Below, piece by piece: positions 54,943 through 63,764 of a DNA stretch of 64,000 nucleotides. The translations under genes and the position numbers were made by a program. Where the stretch lies: positions 186,001 to 250,000 of the forward strand of contig NZ_FUKM01000033.1 in the NCBI RefSeq assembly GCF_900163645.1, in the 5' to 3' direction. This DNA is from Halomonas citrativorans (GTDB lineage Bacteria > Pseudomonadota > Gammaproteobacteria > Pseudomonadales > Halomonadaceae). Every line of letters starts with the position of its first letter. Positions within the stretch are counted from its first letter, which is position 1. A model generated the notes under the pieces. It was not told the DNA's origin. It did no database searches and was given only the letters and a program-made list of their open reading frames with translations.

Positions 54943-55930
54943 CGCTAAGGGCTGGGGGATGCTCACAAGCGCAGCACTAATGCTGGTGGCTTTTTGGCTG
55001 AGCCTTGCGATAGGCCAGATCGAGATGGAGTGGTCCGCTGTTTTCAACGCATTGACGGCCTATCAGCCGGGCAATATTGATCATCTTATTGTGCGTACTG
55101 AGCGTTTTTCACGCACGGTGATCGCGGCGTTAGTGGGGGCAAGCCTTGCCGTGGCAGGCGCGTTAATGCAGACCTTAACCCGTAATGCGCTAGCCGCCCC
55201 GAGCGTGCTGGGCATTAACGCTGGGGCCATGCTGCTATTGGTGGTGGCAAGCACGTGGTGGGGCTTAAAGTCGCCGTTTGCCTTGGTGTGGGTGGCCTTT
55301 TTAGGTGCCGGAGGAGCGGCATTTCTGGTGTATCTATTGGGGCGTAGCCCTGGGCGAGGGCTTTCTTCGGTGCGGGTGGTTCTTGCGGGTGTGGCCATGA
55401 CGGCGCTGTTTGTTTCACTCGCTCAGGGTGTGCTGATTGCCCATCAGGACCAGTTTGAAAGCCTGCTCTTTTGGTTGGCAGGCTCGGTCGCCGGGCGCGA
55501 ATTAAGCGCTGTTACCCCGCTATTGCCGCTTTTTGGTGCGGCACTGCTGCTCTGCGCTTTGCTATGCCGTTCCCTGAACCTGCTGGCGCTGGATGATGAC
55601 GTCGCCACTGGTCTGGGCCAGCGCACCGGTACCATTAAACTTTTAACCGGAAGCGCGGTGATCGTACTGGCCGGTGGGGCGGTGGCTATCGCCGGCATGA
55701 TTGGCTTTGTAGGACTGATTGTGCCGCATATGGTGCGCGGGATTTTTGGACGTGATCATCACTGGGTATTGCCGGGCTGCGCCTTATTGGGCGCAAGCTT
55801 ATTGATGTTGGCGGACACCGGCGCACGAGTGTTAATGCCCCCACAGGAAGTGCCGGTGGGCATTATGACCGCGCTGCTCGGAACCCCGTTTTTTCTCTAC
55901 CTGGCTCGGCGCAGGAGCCTTGGCTTATGA
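54926..55930 (+). CDS. Siderophore ABC permease, FecCD family (first)
   Basis: A 334-residue permease starting with GTG, supported by GAGGAGGG seven bases upstream. It overlaps the binding-protein gene by 17 bases. About ten helices with the family blocks TLTRNALAAPSVLGINAGA (near 76-94), FVGLIVPHMVRGIFG, and EVPVGIMTALLGTPFFLYLA near the end, which contact the ATPase. It forms a heterodimer with the next gene product. Its stop overlaps the next ATG (ATGA). Confidence 0.92.
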   Translation: MLITHSAKGWGMLTSAALMLVAFWLSLAIGQIEMEWSAVFNALTAYQPGNIDHLIVRTERFSRTVIAALVGASLAVAGALMQTLTRNALAAPSVLGINAGAMLLLVVASTWWGLKSPFALVWVAFLGAGGAAFLVYLLGRSPGRGLSSVRVVLAGVAMTALFVSLAQGVLIAHQDQFESLLFWLAGSVAGRELSAVTPLLPLFGAALLLCALLCRSLNLLALDDDVATGLGQRTGTIKLLTGSAVIVLAGGAVAIAGMIGFVGLIVPHMVRGIFGRDHHWVLPGCALLGASLLMLADTGARVLMPPQEVPVGIMTALLGTPFFLYLARRRSLGL

Positions 55931-56955
55931 CCGCACAACCACGCCTTTGCGCTTTACAACACAGCGATGCGCATCAATCTCGCTGTGTGGTGGCCGTGCT
56001 TAGCGTCATACTTTTGGCAAGCCTGCTGCTCTCGGTATCACTGGGCAGTCAGCCCACGGCTTTTATGGATGTGCTGCACGGGTTGATACGCCCCCAGCAC
56101 AGTGATATCCAACTGATACTTTATGAGCTGCGCCTGCCAAGGACACTGCTGGCCATCTTCGTTGGGGCAGCCCTGGCGGTGTCTGGGCTGATACTCCAGA
56201 AACTGGTGCGCAACCCCTTGGCTTCCCCGGATGTCATCGGGATCAGTAGCGGTGCATCTGTGGCGGCGGTGCTGGTGTTAACGTTGGGGGCGGGCGTGAT
56301 CAGCGAGCGTTGGCTGCCGCTTGCCGCCATGGCCGGGGCGGCACTCGTTGCGCTGGGTATCGTCACGCTTGCCTGGTCGCGCGGAGTAACGCCGACACGC
56401 CTGGTGCTGATGGGAATCGGTATTGCGGCGGCCTTGGGCGCCGTTACCACGCTGTTGCTGGTCTTAAGTACCGATACCTCAGCCATGCATGCGTATATCT
56501 GGATGACCGGCAGCCTGTATGCGACGCAGTGGCCATCGGTAATAGGCATGGTGTTTTGGGTCGCTTTGGGCCTGCCACTGGCCTTCGTGATGGCGCGCCA
56601 GTTGGATGTATTATCGCTGGGGGATGAACTGGCGATTGGCCTGGGGTCACAGGTCACGATGAGTCGTTTAAAGCTATTGGGCTTAAGCGTGATCTTAACC
56701 GGGGCGGCGATTGCCTATGCGGGAGGGCTAAGCTTTATCGGCCTGATAGCACCGCACATCGCGCGGCGCCTGGTGGCTAATCGCACAACCGCATTGCTGC
56801 CGGTTACCGCGCTCATCGGCGCACTATTACTGCTGTATGCGGACTTAATCGGCCGGCTTGCGTTTTTGCCCCGCGACTTACCGGCGGGCATCTTTGTGGC
56901 TGGTATCGGGGCGCCTTTTTTAATCTATCTGCTTTATCGCTGGCAGCGTCATTAA
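55927..56955 (+). CDS. Siderophore ABC permease, FecCD family (second)
   Basis: A 342-residue permease with about ten helices. LVRNPLASPDVIGISSGASV lies near 90-109, FIGLIAPHIARRLV near 270, and DLPAGIFVAGIGAPFLIYLL closes the chain. The four-base overlap with the previous permease shows one transcript: binding protein, permease 1, permease 2. The ATPase is encoded on the other strand just upstream. Confidence 0.92.
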   Translation: MTAQPRLCALQHSDAHQSRCVVAVLSVILLASLLLSVSLGSQPTAFMDVLHGLIRPQHSDIQLILYELRLPRTLLAIFVGAALAVSGLILQKLVRNPLASPDVIGISSGASVAAVLVLTLGAGVISERWLPLAAMAGAALVALGIVTLAWSRGVTPTRLVLMGIGIAAALGAVTTLLLVLSTDTSAMHAYIWMTGSLYATQWPSVIGMVFWVALGLPLAFVMARQLDVLSLGDELAIGLGSQVTMSRLKLLGLSVILTGAAIAYAGGLSFIGLIAPHIARRLVANRTTALLPVTALIGALLLLYADLIGRLAFLPRDLPAGIFVAGIGAPFLIYLLYRWQRH

Positions 56956-57015
56956 TCTTAAGCCATATAACTAATTAATCCTTGGCTATGTACCGATAGG
57001 CCGCAGATAAAAAAA

Positions 57016-57036
57016 GGCGACCCCCAAGAGGCCGCC
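57016..57036 (-). terminator. Terminator after the IutA-like receptor gene
   Basis: An imperfect hairpin (GGCG-CC / GG-CGCC) followed on the minus strand by seven T's, about 43 bases beyond the receptor stop. Confidence 0.6.
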
Positions 57037-57078
57037 AATCGATCGCTAGAAGGAATACTAGATGATAGAAAATAGTGG

Positions 57079-59217
57079 TTAAAAATCGACGCTATAGCCC
57101 AGCGTAAAAGTACGTCCGCGACCAGTGAAATAGTAGTCGTCACTGACGCGCGCCGCTTGGGAGTAATAGGTCAGGTACTGCCGGTCAAACATGTTTTCGA
57201 TACCGAAGCTCGCTCGGCCCAAGGGTAGTTGGTAAGTGAGAGCGGCATCCACCAGGCTGTAGCCATCGAACTCAAGTTCAGGGTCGTCGACGCTGCGGTT
57301 AAAGTAATGCGTGCCTTGCAAATGGCTTGATAGCTGATTGTTCCATGCCGCCGACCAGGAAAGCTTGAGCGTGCTGGGCGCGATATTGATCCCGGTAAGC
57401 TCGGTATCGACCTGGCCATCGCCGGTAGTATCCGATTTACCCTCGGCATAGGTATAGCTGGCCTTCAGCGTATGGGCGTCGGTAACCTGCATATCGCCGC
57501 TAATCTCAACGCCACTAATTTCGGTTTTCTCCCGGCTGCCTACCCACACGCCGTTATCCTGGGTTAAACGCTCGCCGTAATCCGAGTTGGATTCGTAATA
57601 GCTAAGCTCAAGCCCATAACGTCCCCAGTCAAACCGAGCGCCGATTTCGCGGTTATCGGTAACGATAGGCTCCAGCTGTAATAGGCTATCAACAGACTGA
57701 TTGGGGGTTGAAATACTGCGCAGCACGCGACCAACGTCAGGCATGCCAAAGCCTTCCGAGTAATTGGCATAGAGCTGTGCCCAATCGTTAACCTGGAAGA
57801 CCAGACCCGCATTAAACAGCGTTTCATCGAAGGAGGGTTTTCCGCCTTCAACGCTCACTAAATCCTGGGTTACGTCGCTACGGTCAAGCGTTGCAAAACT
57901 ATCCACATCCAGTTTTGCATGCTCATGGCGAATGCCGGTTTGCAGCAATAGCCGATCCGTCAGATCCAGGTCGGTCTGCAGGAACGCGGCAATGTTATTG
58001 AATTCGCTGTCCGGCACGTAGGTGCGGCTGGTATGGGTCAGCATCTGGCGCGTTTGATCCTGCAGTAAATCCACCCCGGTGGTGAGCGTTAAGCGGTCAT
58101 CCCACAGCCCGCCCCGGCTAAGCGTGAACTTGGCGCCCAGCTTGTCTGACTCGTTGCGCGTTTGATCATACAGCGTTTCGTCAGCTTCGCCGGGGTAGGG
58201 AAACGTGGTGATGGTGTCGAACTGAGCCCGAAACTGTTGGCTGTAAAGCTGGGCATCAAGGGTATTGCCGTACCAGTCGCTATGCGAGTAAGCCGCGCTG
58301 ATCGTGGTGACTTCGTTATAGCCAGGCTCGCCCAGCGGTGTACCGCGCCTCGCAGTGGTGGGGGTTCCTGCGCTACGGTCGCCCGCAACCGGCACATAGT
58401 CATTATGGCCTTCAAGCTCGAAACGATTGACCGAGAGTTCGATATGTTGATCATCGCCCAGCCAGTAGCCGACTTTCGCCAGCACGTCGTAGCTGCGTGA
58501 ATTTTGCAGCTCGCCTGGGTAGGCAACGCCAATAATCTCGTTGTTACCGTCGAAGAATACGCCGCGCTCGTGGCGTGTAACCGCTGCCAGGTAATCCCAG
58601 TTGTCCTGCTGGCCGCTGAGCCGATAATCAATCTGATGACCAAAGCCTTCCGACTCGAAGCGATCATCCGTGGTTAGACGAATGCCAGCATGCTGATTGA
58701 AAGAGCCGCTCTCTGCTCGGCGGGTCACGTAGTTAATAATGCCGCCTGTTGCTCCCAAGCCATGCTCGGCACTGGCGCCGTGGATAACCTCTATACGCTC
58801 GATCATGCTCAAGTCGATGGTATAGCTGTCTCGGGCGCTGTCACGCAGTGGATTGGATTGCGGTACACCATCGATTAGAAACAGCGGGGAGCGGCCACGG
58901 AAGGTTTCTCCGGCATTGGAAAGCTTTTGGCGACTGGGCGAGTAGGATGGAATCAAATTGCTTAGCACTTGCCCTGGGTCTTGGGTGATTGCCAGCTGCT
59001 GCTCGATTTGTTCACGGGTAATGATAGTGACTTTTTGCGCCGTTTCCCCTGCGATGCTCTGGTTACGCGTCGCCGATACCACTAACTCAGCTAGTTCATG
59101 GGTAGGCGGCTCCTGAGCGGATGAGTGCGCTGGTTGAGACTGTTGAGCATTGGCCAGCGCAGGCCATAAAAGCAGCGGTAGCAAGCGAGCAGGGGTAAGT
59201 GTCGAGCGAATAAACAT
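57079..59217 (-). CDS. TonB-dependent siderophore receptor, IutA/RhtA-like
   Basis: The start at 59217 (MFIRSTLTP) gives 712 residues, with AAGGGC upstream and a signal peptide ending NAQQ. The plug (about 50-160) has ELVVSATRNQSIAGETAQKV and IERIEVIHGASAEHGLGATGG-type text (part: EVIHGASAEHGLGATGG); the barrel ends RGRTFTLGYSVDF, very like IutA. Relatives take up aerobactin, rhizobactin or other citrate-based hydroxamate siderophores. It is divergent from an exporter gene with Fur-like sites between them. Confidence 0.85.
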   Translation of the reverse strand: MFIRSTLTPARLLPLLLWPALANAQQSQPAHSSAQEPPTHELAELVVSATRNQSIAGETAQKVTIITREQIEQQLAITQDPGQVLSNLIPSYSPSRQKLSNAGETFRGRSPLFLIDGVPQSNPLRDSARDSYTIDLSMIERIEVIHGASAEHGLGATGGIINYVTRRAESGSFNQHAGIRLTTDDRFESEGFGHQIDYRLSGQQDNWDYLAAVTRHERGVFFDGNNEIIGVAYPGELQNSRSYDVLAKVGYWLGDDQHIELSVNRFELEGHNDYVPVAGDRSAGTPTTARRGTPLGEPGYNEVTTISAAYSHSDWYGNTLDAQLYSQQFRAQFDTITTFPYPGEADETLYDQTRNESDKLGAKFTLSRGGLWDDRLTLTTGVDLLQDQTRQMLTHTSRTYVPDSEFNNIAAFLQTDLDLTDRLLLQTGIRHEHAKLDVDSFATLDRSDVTQDLVSVEGGKPSFDETLFNAGLVFQVNDWAQLYANYSEGFGMPDVGRVLRSISTPNQSVDSLLQLEPIVTDNREIGARFDWGRYGLELSYYESNSDYGERLTQDNGVWVGSREKTEISGVEISGDMQVTDAHTLKASYTYAEGKSDTTGDGQVDTELTGINIAPSTLKLSWSAAWNNQLSSHLQGTHYFNRSVDDPELEFDGYSLVDAALTYQLPLGRASFGIENMFDRQYLTYYSQAARVSDDYYFTGRGRTFTLGYSVDF

Positions 59218-59288
59218 AGCGATTGGGCCCTTACTGGATAGCATTTTTTCGTTTTAATAAAGAGCGAATGTCAGTCTTTCAATATAAT

Positions 59289-59307
59289 GGTAATGTTTAT
59301 CATTGAT
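59289..59307. promoter_or_regulatory. Fur box upstream of the IutA-like receptor
   Basis: GGTAATGTTTATCATTGAT matches 13 of 19 Fur consensus positions and lies 72 bases before the receptor start. A further AAATGATTATG half-site lies at 59314-59324. Confidence 0.6.
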
Positions 59308-59353
59308 ATGTGTAAATGATTATGTTTTGAGTTCTGGGTAGGGGCTGAAAAAT

Positions 59354-59372
59354 GCAAATGAAAATCACTTTG
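59354..59372. promoter_or_regulatory. Fur box upstream of the siderophore exporter
   Basis: GCAAATGAAAATCACTTTG matches 13 of 19 Fur consensus positions, 64 bases before the exporter start, suggesting that receptor and exporter are both derepressed in low iron. Confidence 0.5.
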
Positions 59373-59435
59373 CGCATTGACTTGACGAGGTAGTCCGTCA
59401 CAATTTGCTGCCTATCTTTCTGTCAGGAAGCGCTA

Positions 59436-61091
59436 ATGGAGTTGTTGCAGGTTGTCTTTCGTCATTACCGCTGGCCATTTTTAGGTGCCATTGGTTTAAG
59501 CCTTTTAAGCGCGGGCCTCGGGGTCGGCGTCATTGCCTTTATTAATCAACGCTTGATTGAAGTTGGCAGCCCGCTTTCAGCGCTGCCCCAGTTTTTGGGT
59601 TTGCTGTTTGTGTTGCTCGTTGTGACGCTGGGGACGCAGTTAGCGATTACCCTGCTGGGTCACTACTTTGTGTATGACCTGCGCACAAGGCTTGTGAAGC
59701 GCATTCTGGACACCGATATCGAGCGGCTTGAGCAGTTGGGTAATGCCACGCTGTTGGCGAGTCTTTCAAGTGATGTGCGTAATATCACCATTGGTTTTGT
59801 GCGCCTGCCTGAGCTTGTGCAGGGTGCCGTGTTGGCGCTTGCTTCGGTCGCCTATTTGGCGTGGCTTTCACCGAAAATGGTGGTCATTACCGTGATCTGG
59901 ATTGCGGCCACGATGGGGGTGGGCTGGGTGCTGATTTCGAAGGTATATCGGCACTTTAGCCTGGTACGCGAAAGCGAAGATCGTCTCTACAAAGACTACC
60001 AATCCGCCATTGAAGGGCGCAAAGAGTTAGCGCTCAACCGTGACCGGGCTCAGCACTTCTTTGATGCCACCTTCACCCGCAATGCGCGCGAGTACCGCTA
60101 CCATATTATTCGCGCGGATACGTATCATCTAAGCGCGGGGAACTGGTCCAACATTATGATGCTGGGAGCCATTGGCGTGGTGTTTTTCATGGCCAACGGG
60201 CTTGGCTGGGCGACCCCTGCCGTTGCCGCTACGTTTGCATTAACGTTACTGTTCTTACGCACCCCTTTAATTCAAGCCATCGGCGCCTGGCCCACCTTGA
60301 TAAGTGCACAGGTCGCGTTTGATAAGCTGGCAAGCTTGGAGCTTGCCGAGTATCAGCCGGGCTTTGCGGTTGATGACGCCTTTGCTTCCTGGCAGCGTCT
60401 TGAGCTTGTGGATGTGAGCTATCACTATCCTGGCAGTGAGCAGGGCGAAGGATTTCACGTTGGCCCCGTCAACCTGACGCTTGAGCGCGGCGAGCAGGTA
60501 TTTTTGATTGGCGGTAACGGCAGCGGAAAATCCACCCTGGCGCGTTTGTTAACCGGCTTGTATCAGCCGCAAAGCGGGCATATCAAGGTGGATGGACAGA
60601 CGCTCACACCGGCGCAGTGGCAAGGGTTCCGAGCGCGATTTGCCAGTGTATTTACCGACTTTCATCAGTTTGACCTAGCGATGGGACCGGACGGGAATAA
60701 TGCCGACCCTGTGCTGTTGGCAACCTGGCTTGAGCGGTTACAAATGCAGCAAAAGCTGAAGTGGGACGATAATCGGGTCATTAATACCCAGCTTTCCCAA
60801 GGGCAGCGCAAGCGCTTGGCACTATTATTGGCGATTGCTGAAGAGCGGGATATTTTACTACTTGATGAGTGGGCCGCCGACCAGGACCCTCAGTTCAGGC
60901 GGTTGTTCTACCGAGAACTATTGCCGTACCTGCGTGATATGGGCAAAACGGTGTTTGCGATCAGTCACGATGATAGCTACTTCGTACATGCTGACCGTTT
61001 ACTGGAAATGTCCCAAGGGCAGCTAAGTGAATTAACCGGCGCGCAGCGCGATCTGGCAAGCCAGGATGCGGTCACTCAGATTAACAGTTGA
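59436..61091 (+). CDS. ABC exporter of the cyclic-peptide/PvdE-SyrD family
   Basis: A 551-residue half-transporter: six membrane helices (about 1-300) fused to an ATPase (335-540). Walker A is [14 protein letters not shown], the signature [15 protein letters not shown], and Walker [24 protein letters not shown] is typical of the PvdE/SyrD group that moves siderophore peptides or their precursors across the inner membrane. It adjoins a siderophore receptor, so it probably exports a siderophore or its precursor. No synthetase gene is in the window. CAGGAAG precedes the ATG. Confidence 0.87.
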   Translation: MELLQVVFRHYRWPFLGAIGLSLLSAGLGVGVIAFINQRLIEVGSPLSALPQFLGLLFVLLVVTLGTQLAITLLGHYFVYDLRTRLVKRILDTDIERLEQLGNATLLASLSSDVRNITIGFVRLPELVQGAVLALASVAYLAWLSPKMVVITVIWIAATMGVGWVLISKVYRHFSLVRESEDRLYKDYQSAIEGRKELALNRDRAQHFFDATFTRNAREYRYHIIRADTYHLSAGNWSNIMMLGAIGVVFFMANGLGWATPAVAATFALTLLFLRTPLIQAIGAWPTLISAQVAFDKLASLELAEYQPGFAVDDAFASWQRLELVDVSYHYPGSEQGEGFHVGPVNLTLERGEQVFLIGGNGSGKSTLARLLTGLYQPQSGHIKVDGQTLTPAQWQGFRARFASVFTDFHQFDLAMGPDGNNADPVLLATWLERLQMQQKLKWDDNRVINTQLSQGQRKRLALLLAIAEERDILLLDEWAADQDPQFRRLFYRELLPYLRDMGKTVFAISHDDSYFVHADRLLEMSQGQLSELTGAQRDLASQDAVTQINS

Positions 61092-61092
61092 T

Positions 61093-61143
61093 GTTAAAAA
61101 TCTGAGGTTAGAAATCTGATATTAGAAATCTAAAGTTAGACAG
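61093..61143. repeat. Tandem 14-nt repeat after the exporter stop
   Basis: GTTAAAAATCTGAG, GTTAGAAATCTGAT and ATTAGAAATCTAAA follow directly, then a partial fourth copy GTTAGACAG. It starts one base after the stop codon. Confidence 0.88.
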
Positions 61144-61146
61144 CCG

Positions 61147-61914
61147 TTAGGTGGCCCGCTTGCGGGCCACTCGGTCACACCCTTCCAGCGGGCAATTGCT
61201 GCACACGCTGAATTCATCAAGTAAATAGCGCAGGCAGCAAAGCTTGCGCACTTGCTTCACCTCATCACTGCCCTTGGGCGTATACGTGCGTACTGGCTCA
61301 AAGAGCGGATTGCGCTGGCCATCAATATGGCGTGATTCCAACAGCGCTCGGGCAGCGCTAAGCGCCGCTTGGTTCACTTCCGGGTGTTCGGCAAGTACCT
61401 TCACATAGTAATCCAGATAGCCACCGGCGTTGCTCCAGAACACGCGGGGGGCTGCGCCTGAAATGGCGGACAAGCGTTCAATAAGTGGCGCCCAGTGCTG
61501 GGTAATTAATTTGGCAAAACGTTCGCTGGAATCCTGAGCGTCCATCAACGCGCCTTCATGAGGTAGCCAAAGCTGCGCTGTACAGCCTTCATCATTCAAA
61601 ATGACGTGTGCGTCATCCAGCTCTACCGGTAGATCACGGTTAAGAAGCAGGTGAGAGGCGAGGGTAGGCACTGTAAGTGCGCTGAAATGCCACTTCGACC
61701 ACAGCGACGTAATGGCGCGCTTGTCGCCACCCGGGTAGCGAGCAGCGTAGCGCTCCAGGTCCTGTTCCAGCAGTGCTGTATTGCGCCAGCGCGAAGCCTT
61801 TATTGCACCGACCGGTGGCGTGCCGCCAATCAAGGGCGGGGTAAACAGCACAAGCGCGCCCTGATAGCAGTCAGCGAGCGAGGGCAAGGTACGGTTCAGG
61901 GCTAGCGGTGGCAT
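61147..61914 (-). CDS. fhuF: Siderophore-iron reductase, FhuF family
   Basis: The start at 61914 has GGGAG before it and gives 255 residues; an in-frame ATG at 61953 would add 13. The C-terminus carries the FhuF [2Fe-2S] motif CC-x10-C-x2-C (C226, C227, C238, C241) in CCLRYLLDEFSVCSNCP. FhuF reduces ferric siderophores in the cytosol so that iron is released. It sits between the exporter and the FhuC-type ATPase, all near Fur-like sites, consistent with one iron-scavenging regulon. Confidence 0.88.
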   Translation of the reverse strand: MPPLALNRTLPSLADCYQGALVLFTPPLIGGTPPVGAIKASRWRNTALLEQDLERYAARYPGGDKRAITSLWSKWHFSALTVPTLASHLLLNRDLPVELDDAHVILNDEGCTAQLWLPHEGALMDAQDSSERFAKLITQHWAPLIERLSAISGAAPRVFWSNAGGYLDYYVKVLAEHPEVNQAALSAARALLESRHIDGQRNPLFEPVRTYTPKGSDEVKQVRKLCCLRYLLDEFSVCSNCPLEGCDRVARKRAT

Positions 61915-62022
61915 AACAAAACTCCCGACATGAACTTGTAAAAGTTCAAGCACACTCGCGCAAACAGTAATGGTAACGATGTGGCATTAGCGCAGGTTGA
62001 AAGTGAAGGAGTCAGCTTAATC

Positions 62023-62041
62023 GATAATGCTTATCAGTTGA
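62023..62041. promoter_or_regulatory. Fur box upstream of fhuF
   Basis: GATAATGCTTATCAGTTGA matches 13 of 19 Fur consensus positions and contains the symmetric GATAA-TGC-TTATC. It is in the 126-166-base gap between fhuF and the ATPase gene. Confidence 0.6.
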
Positions 62042-62080
62042 AGTGTTAGTTGCGAATCAGTGCGTTTTACAAAAACGCAC

Positions 62081-62848
62081 TTATTGAGCGACCGCGATAT
62101 TATGCTCGCCGTTAGGATGTTTCATGACCTGCATGGGCAACCCATAAATAGCTTCCAGGGTGCTGTTACTCATCATGTCACTTGGCCTGCCGTGAGCGAG
62201 CAAGCGGCCGCTGTGCAGGGCCATCAATTCATCGCAGTAGCGCGAGGCCATATTAATATCGTGCAGAACGATAATAACCCCCAGACCGAGCTCATCGCAG
62301 AGCTTGCGAATGAGCGCGAGGACTTCCACCTGGTGAGCAATATCCAGCGCGGCCAGCGGCTCATCAAGCAGCAAAAAGCGGCTACCTTGTGCCAATAGCA
62401 TGGCAAGCCAGACGCGTTGGCGTTCACCTCCAGAAAGCGTATCGACCAAGCGGTCGGCAAACGCTTCGGTATGGGTGAGCGTGATGGCTCGGTCAATCGC
62501 GTCTTTATCTTTCTGGTTATGGCGACCCAGTAGGCCGTGCCACGGGTAGCGGCCAAAAGCGACCAATTCGCGACCGGTTAAATTTTCGGCGCTGGGTAAG
62601 TGCTGGGGAAGATAGGCCACCTGGCGCGCAAACTCCCGGTTGCCCCAGGCACTTAGCGAGCGTTGATCAAAATGGATCTCGCCCTGACTTACCGGCTGCT
62701 GCTGGGCCAGCAGCTTGATCAGGGTCGATTTTCCCGAGCCGTTATGACCAATCAGGCCGTAGACCTTGCCTTGCTGAAAGGTATGCTCAATGGGCTGTAA
62801 AAGGGGCTTGCCGTTGATCGCAAAGGTAGCGCCTTTGACCTCGAACAT
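62081..62848 (-). CDS. fhuC: Siderophore ABC transporter ATPase, FhuC-like
   Basis: A 255-residue ATPase: Walker [15 protein letters not shown], signature LSGGERQRVWLAMLLAQ, Walker B FLLLDEPLAALDI. This is a second iron-complex ATPase, distinct from the one at 53023. AGGAG precedes the ATG. A FhuB-like permease begins near 63765, so this probably energises that permease for ferric hydroxamate import. A Fur-like site lies upstream. Confidence 0.88.
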   Translation of the reverse strand: MFEVKGATFAINGKPLLQPIEHTFQQGKVYGLIGHNGSGKSTLIKLLAQQQPVSQGEIHFDQRSLSAWGNREFARQVAYLPQHLPSAENLTGRELVAFGRYPWHGLLGRHNQKDKDAIDRAITLTHTEAFADRLVDTLSGGERQRVWLAMLLAQGSRFLLLDEPLAALDIAHQVEVLALIRKLCDELGLGVIIVLHDINMASRYCDELMALHSGRLLAHGRPSDMMSNSTLEAIYGLPMQVMKHPNGEHNIAVAQ

Positions 62849-62896
62849 GGAGAACTCCTGGCCGTCAGAAGGTGATTACGAAAAACCGATTGTATC

Positions 62897-62915
62897 GTGA
62901 ATGGTTATCATTTAG
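62897..62915. promoter_or_regulatory. Fur box upstream of the fhuC-like gene
   Basis: GTGAATGGTTATCATTTAG matches 12 of 19 Fur consensus positions, about 49 bases upstream of the ATPase start. Confidence 0.5.
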
Positions 62916-62949
62916 TAGCGCTGGTCCAGCGCTTCACGAAAGCGGCTGT

Positions 62950-63546
62950 CTAATCACGAAGGGGCCCCGCCATACGGGAAAGCACGCCATCTTTGAGCCC
63001 GATGGGGTGAATAAGCGCCATTATCACGTGCCCAACCACCAGTGCTAAAAGCAGCCAGGCGAGCGGACTATGTAGTGCGTTGGCCGTCGCTATCATCCAT
63101 GGGATTTCGCGCTCGGCTGCGCTGAAAAGCGGTAGGCCATAAATATCCAGCGCACCGCCTCTGCCGTACTGGCGCAAGATGGCAAGCGTTGGTAGCGCGA
63201 TCAGCAGCGCATACAAAGTGACATGCACGCCATGCGCTAGCGCGCCACTTATCCCAAGCGCATACGAAGGACGCTGCTGACGATTTAGCCATGCCCAGCC
63301 CGCACGCAGTAACGTCATCACTAAAAGTATAACGCCCAACGAGCCGTGAGGGCCGACGCTTGATAGCAGCAAGGTGAGGGGCGTTTCGCCAAACCCGCGC
63401 CACGCCAGCACAACGCTGAACTGAAGCAATACGATAGCGGCCGTTAACCAGTGCAGAGTGCGGCTTATGATGCCGTAGCGCGTAGCGCTGTCCCGCCAGA
63501 AGAAGGAGGGGTTTGTTAAAGCAGCAGGGGAGGTTATGTCGGCCAT
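62950..63546 (-). CDS. Cytochrome b561-type protein near the iron genes
   Basis: A 198-residue membrane protein with four helices and heme-ligand histidines in RTLHWLTAAIV, VGPHGSLGV, NALHSPLAWLLL and VGHVIMALIH. It is a b561-type di-heme cytochrome, related to the copy at 51034. It may feed electrons to ferric-siderophore reduction or oxidise quinol. It is divergent from the FhuB-like gene with a Fur-like site between them. The link to iron is from context only. Confidence 0.82.
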   Translation of the reverse strand: MADITSPAALTNPSFFWRDSATRYGIISRTLHWLTAAIVLLQFSVVLAWRGFGETPLTLLLSSVGPHGSLGVILLVMTLLRAGWAWLNRQQRPSYALGISGALAHGVHVTLYALLIALPTLAILRQYGRGGALDIYGLPLFSAAEREIPWMIATANALHSPLAWLLLALVVGHVIMALIHPIGLKDGVLSRMAGPLRD

Positions 63547-63632
63547 TATTATCTTTCTCGATTCAATAACTGTTTTGATGGTGCGCTGTTACAGCCCTGC
63601 AGAGCGGCACTAACGAGGGCATCAATTGTAGT

Positions 63633-63651
63633 GCTAATCGTTATCATTTAA
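63633..63651. promoter_or_regulatory. Fur box between cytochrome b561 and fhuB-like genes
   Basis: GCTAATCGTTATCATTTAA matches 12 of 19 Fur consensus positions, with a TTATCATT core. Confidence 0.5.
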
Positions 63652-63764
63652 AATCACGCGCTTATATTCACCCATGACTGATTAAAAAGCCAAGGCGCTT
63701 AAATGACCGTGCTGCCTATCGCGTCCACCACACAAGCGTGGACGATTATCCGAGATACCCCGCC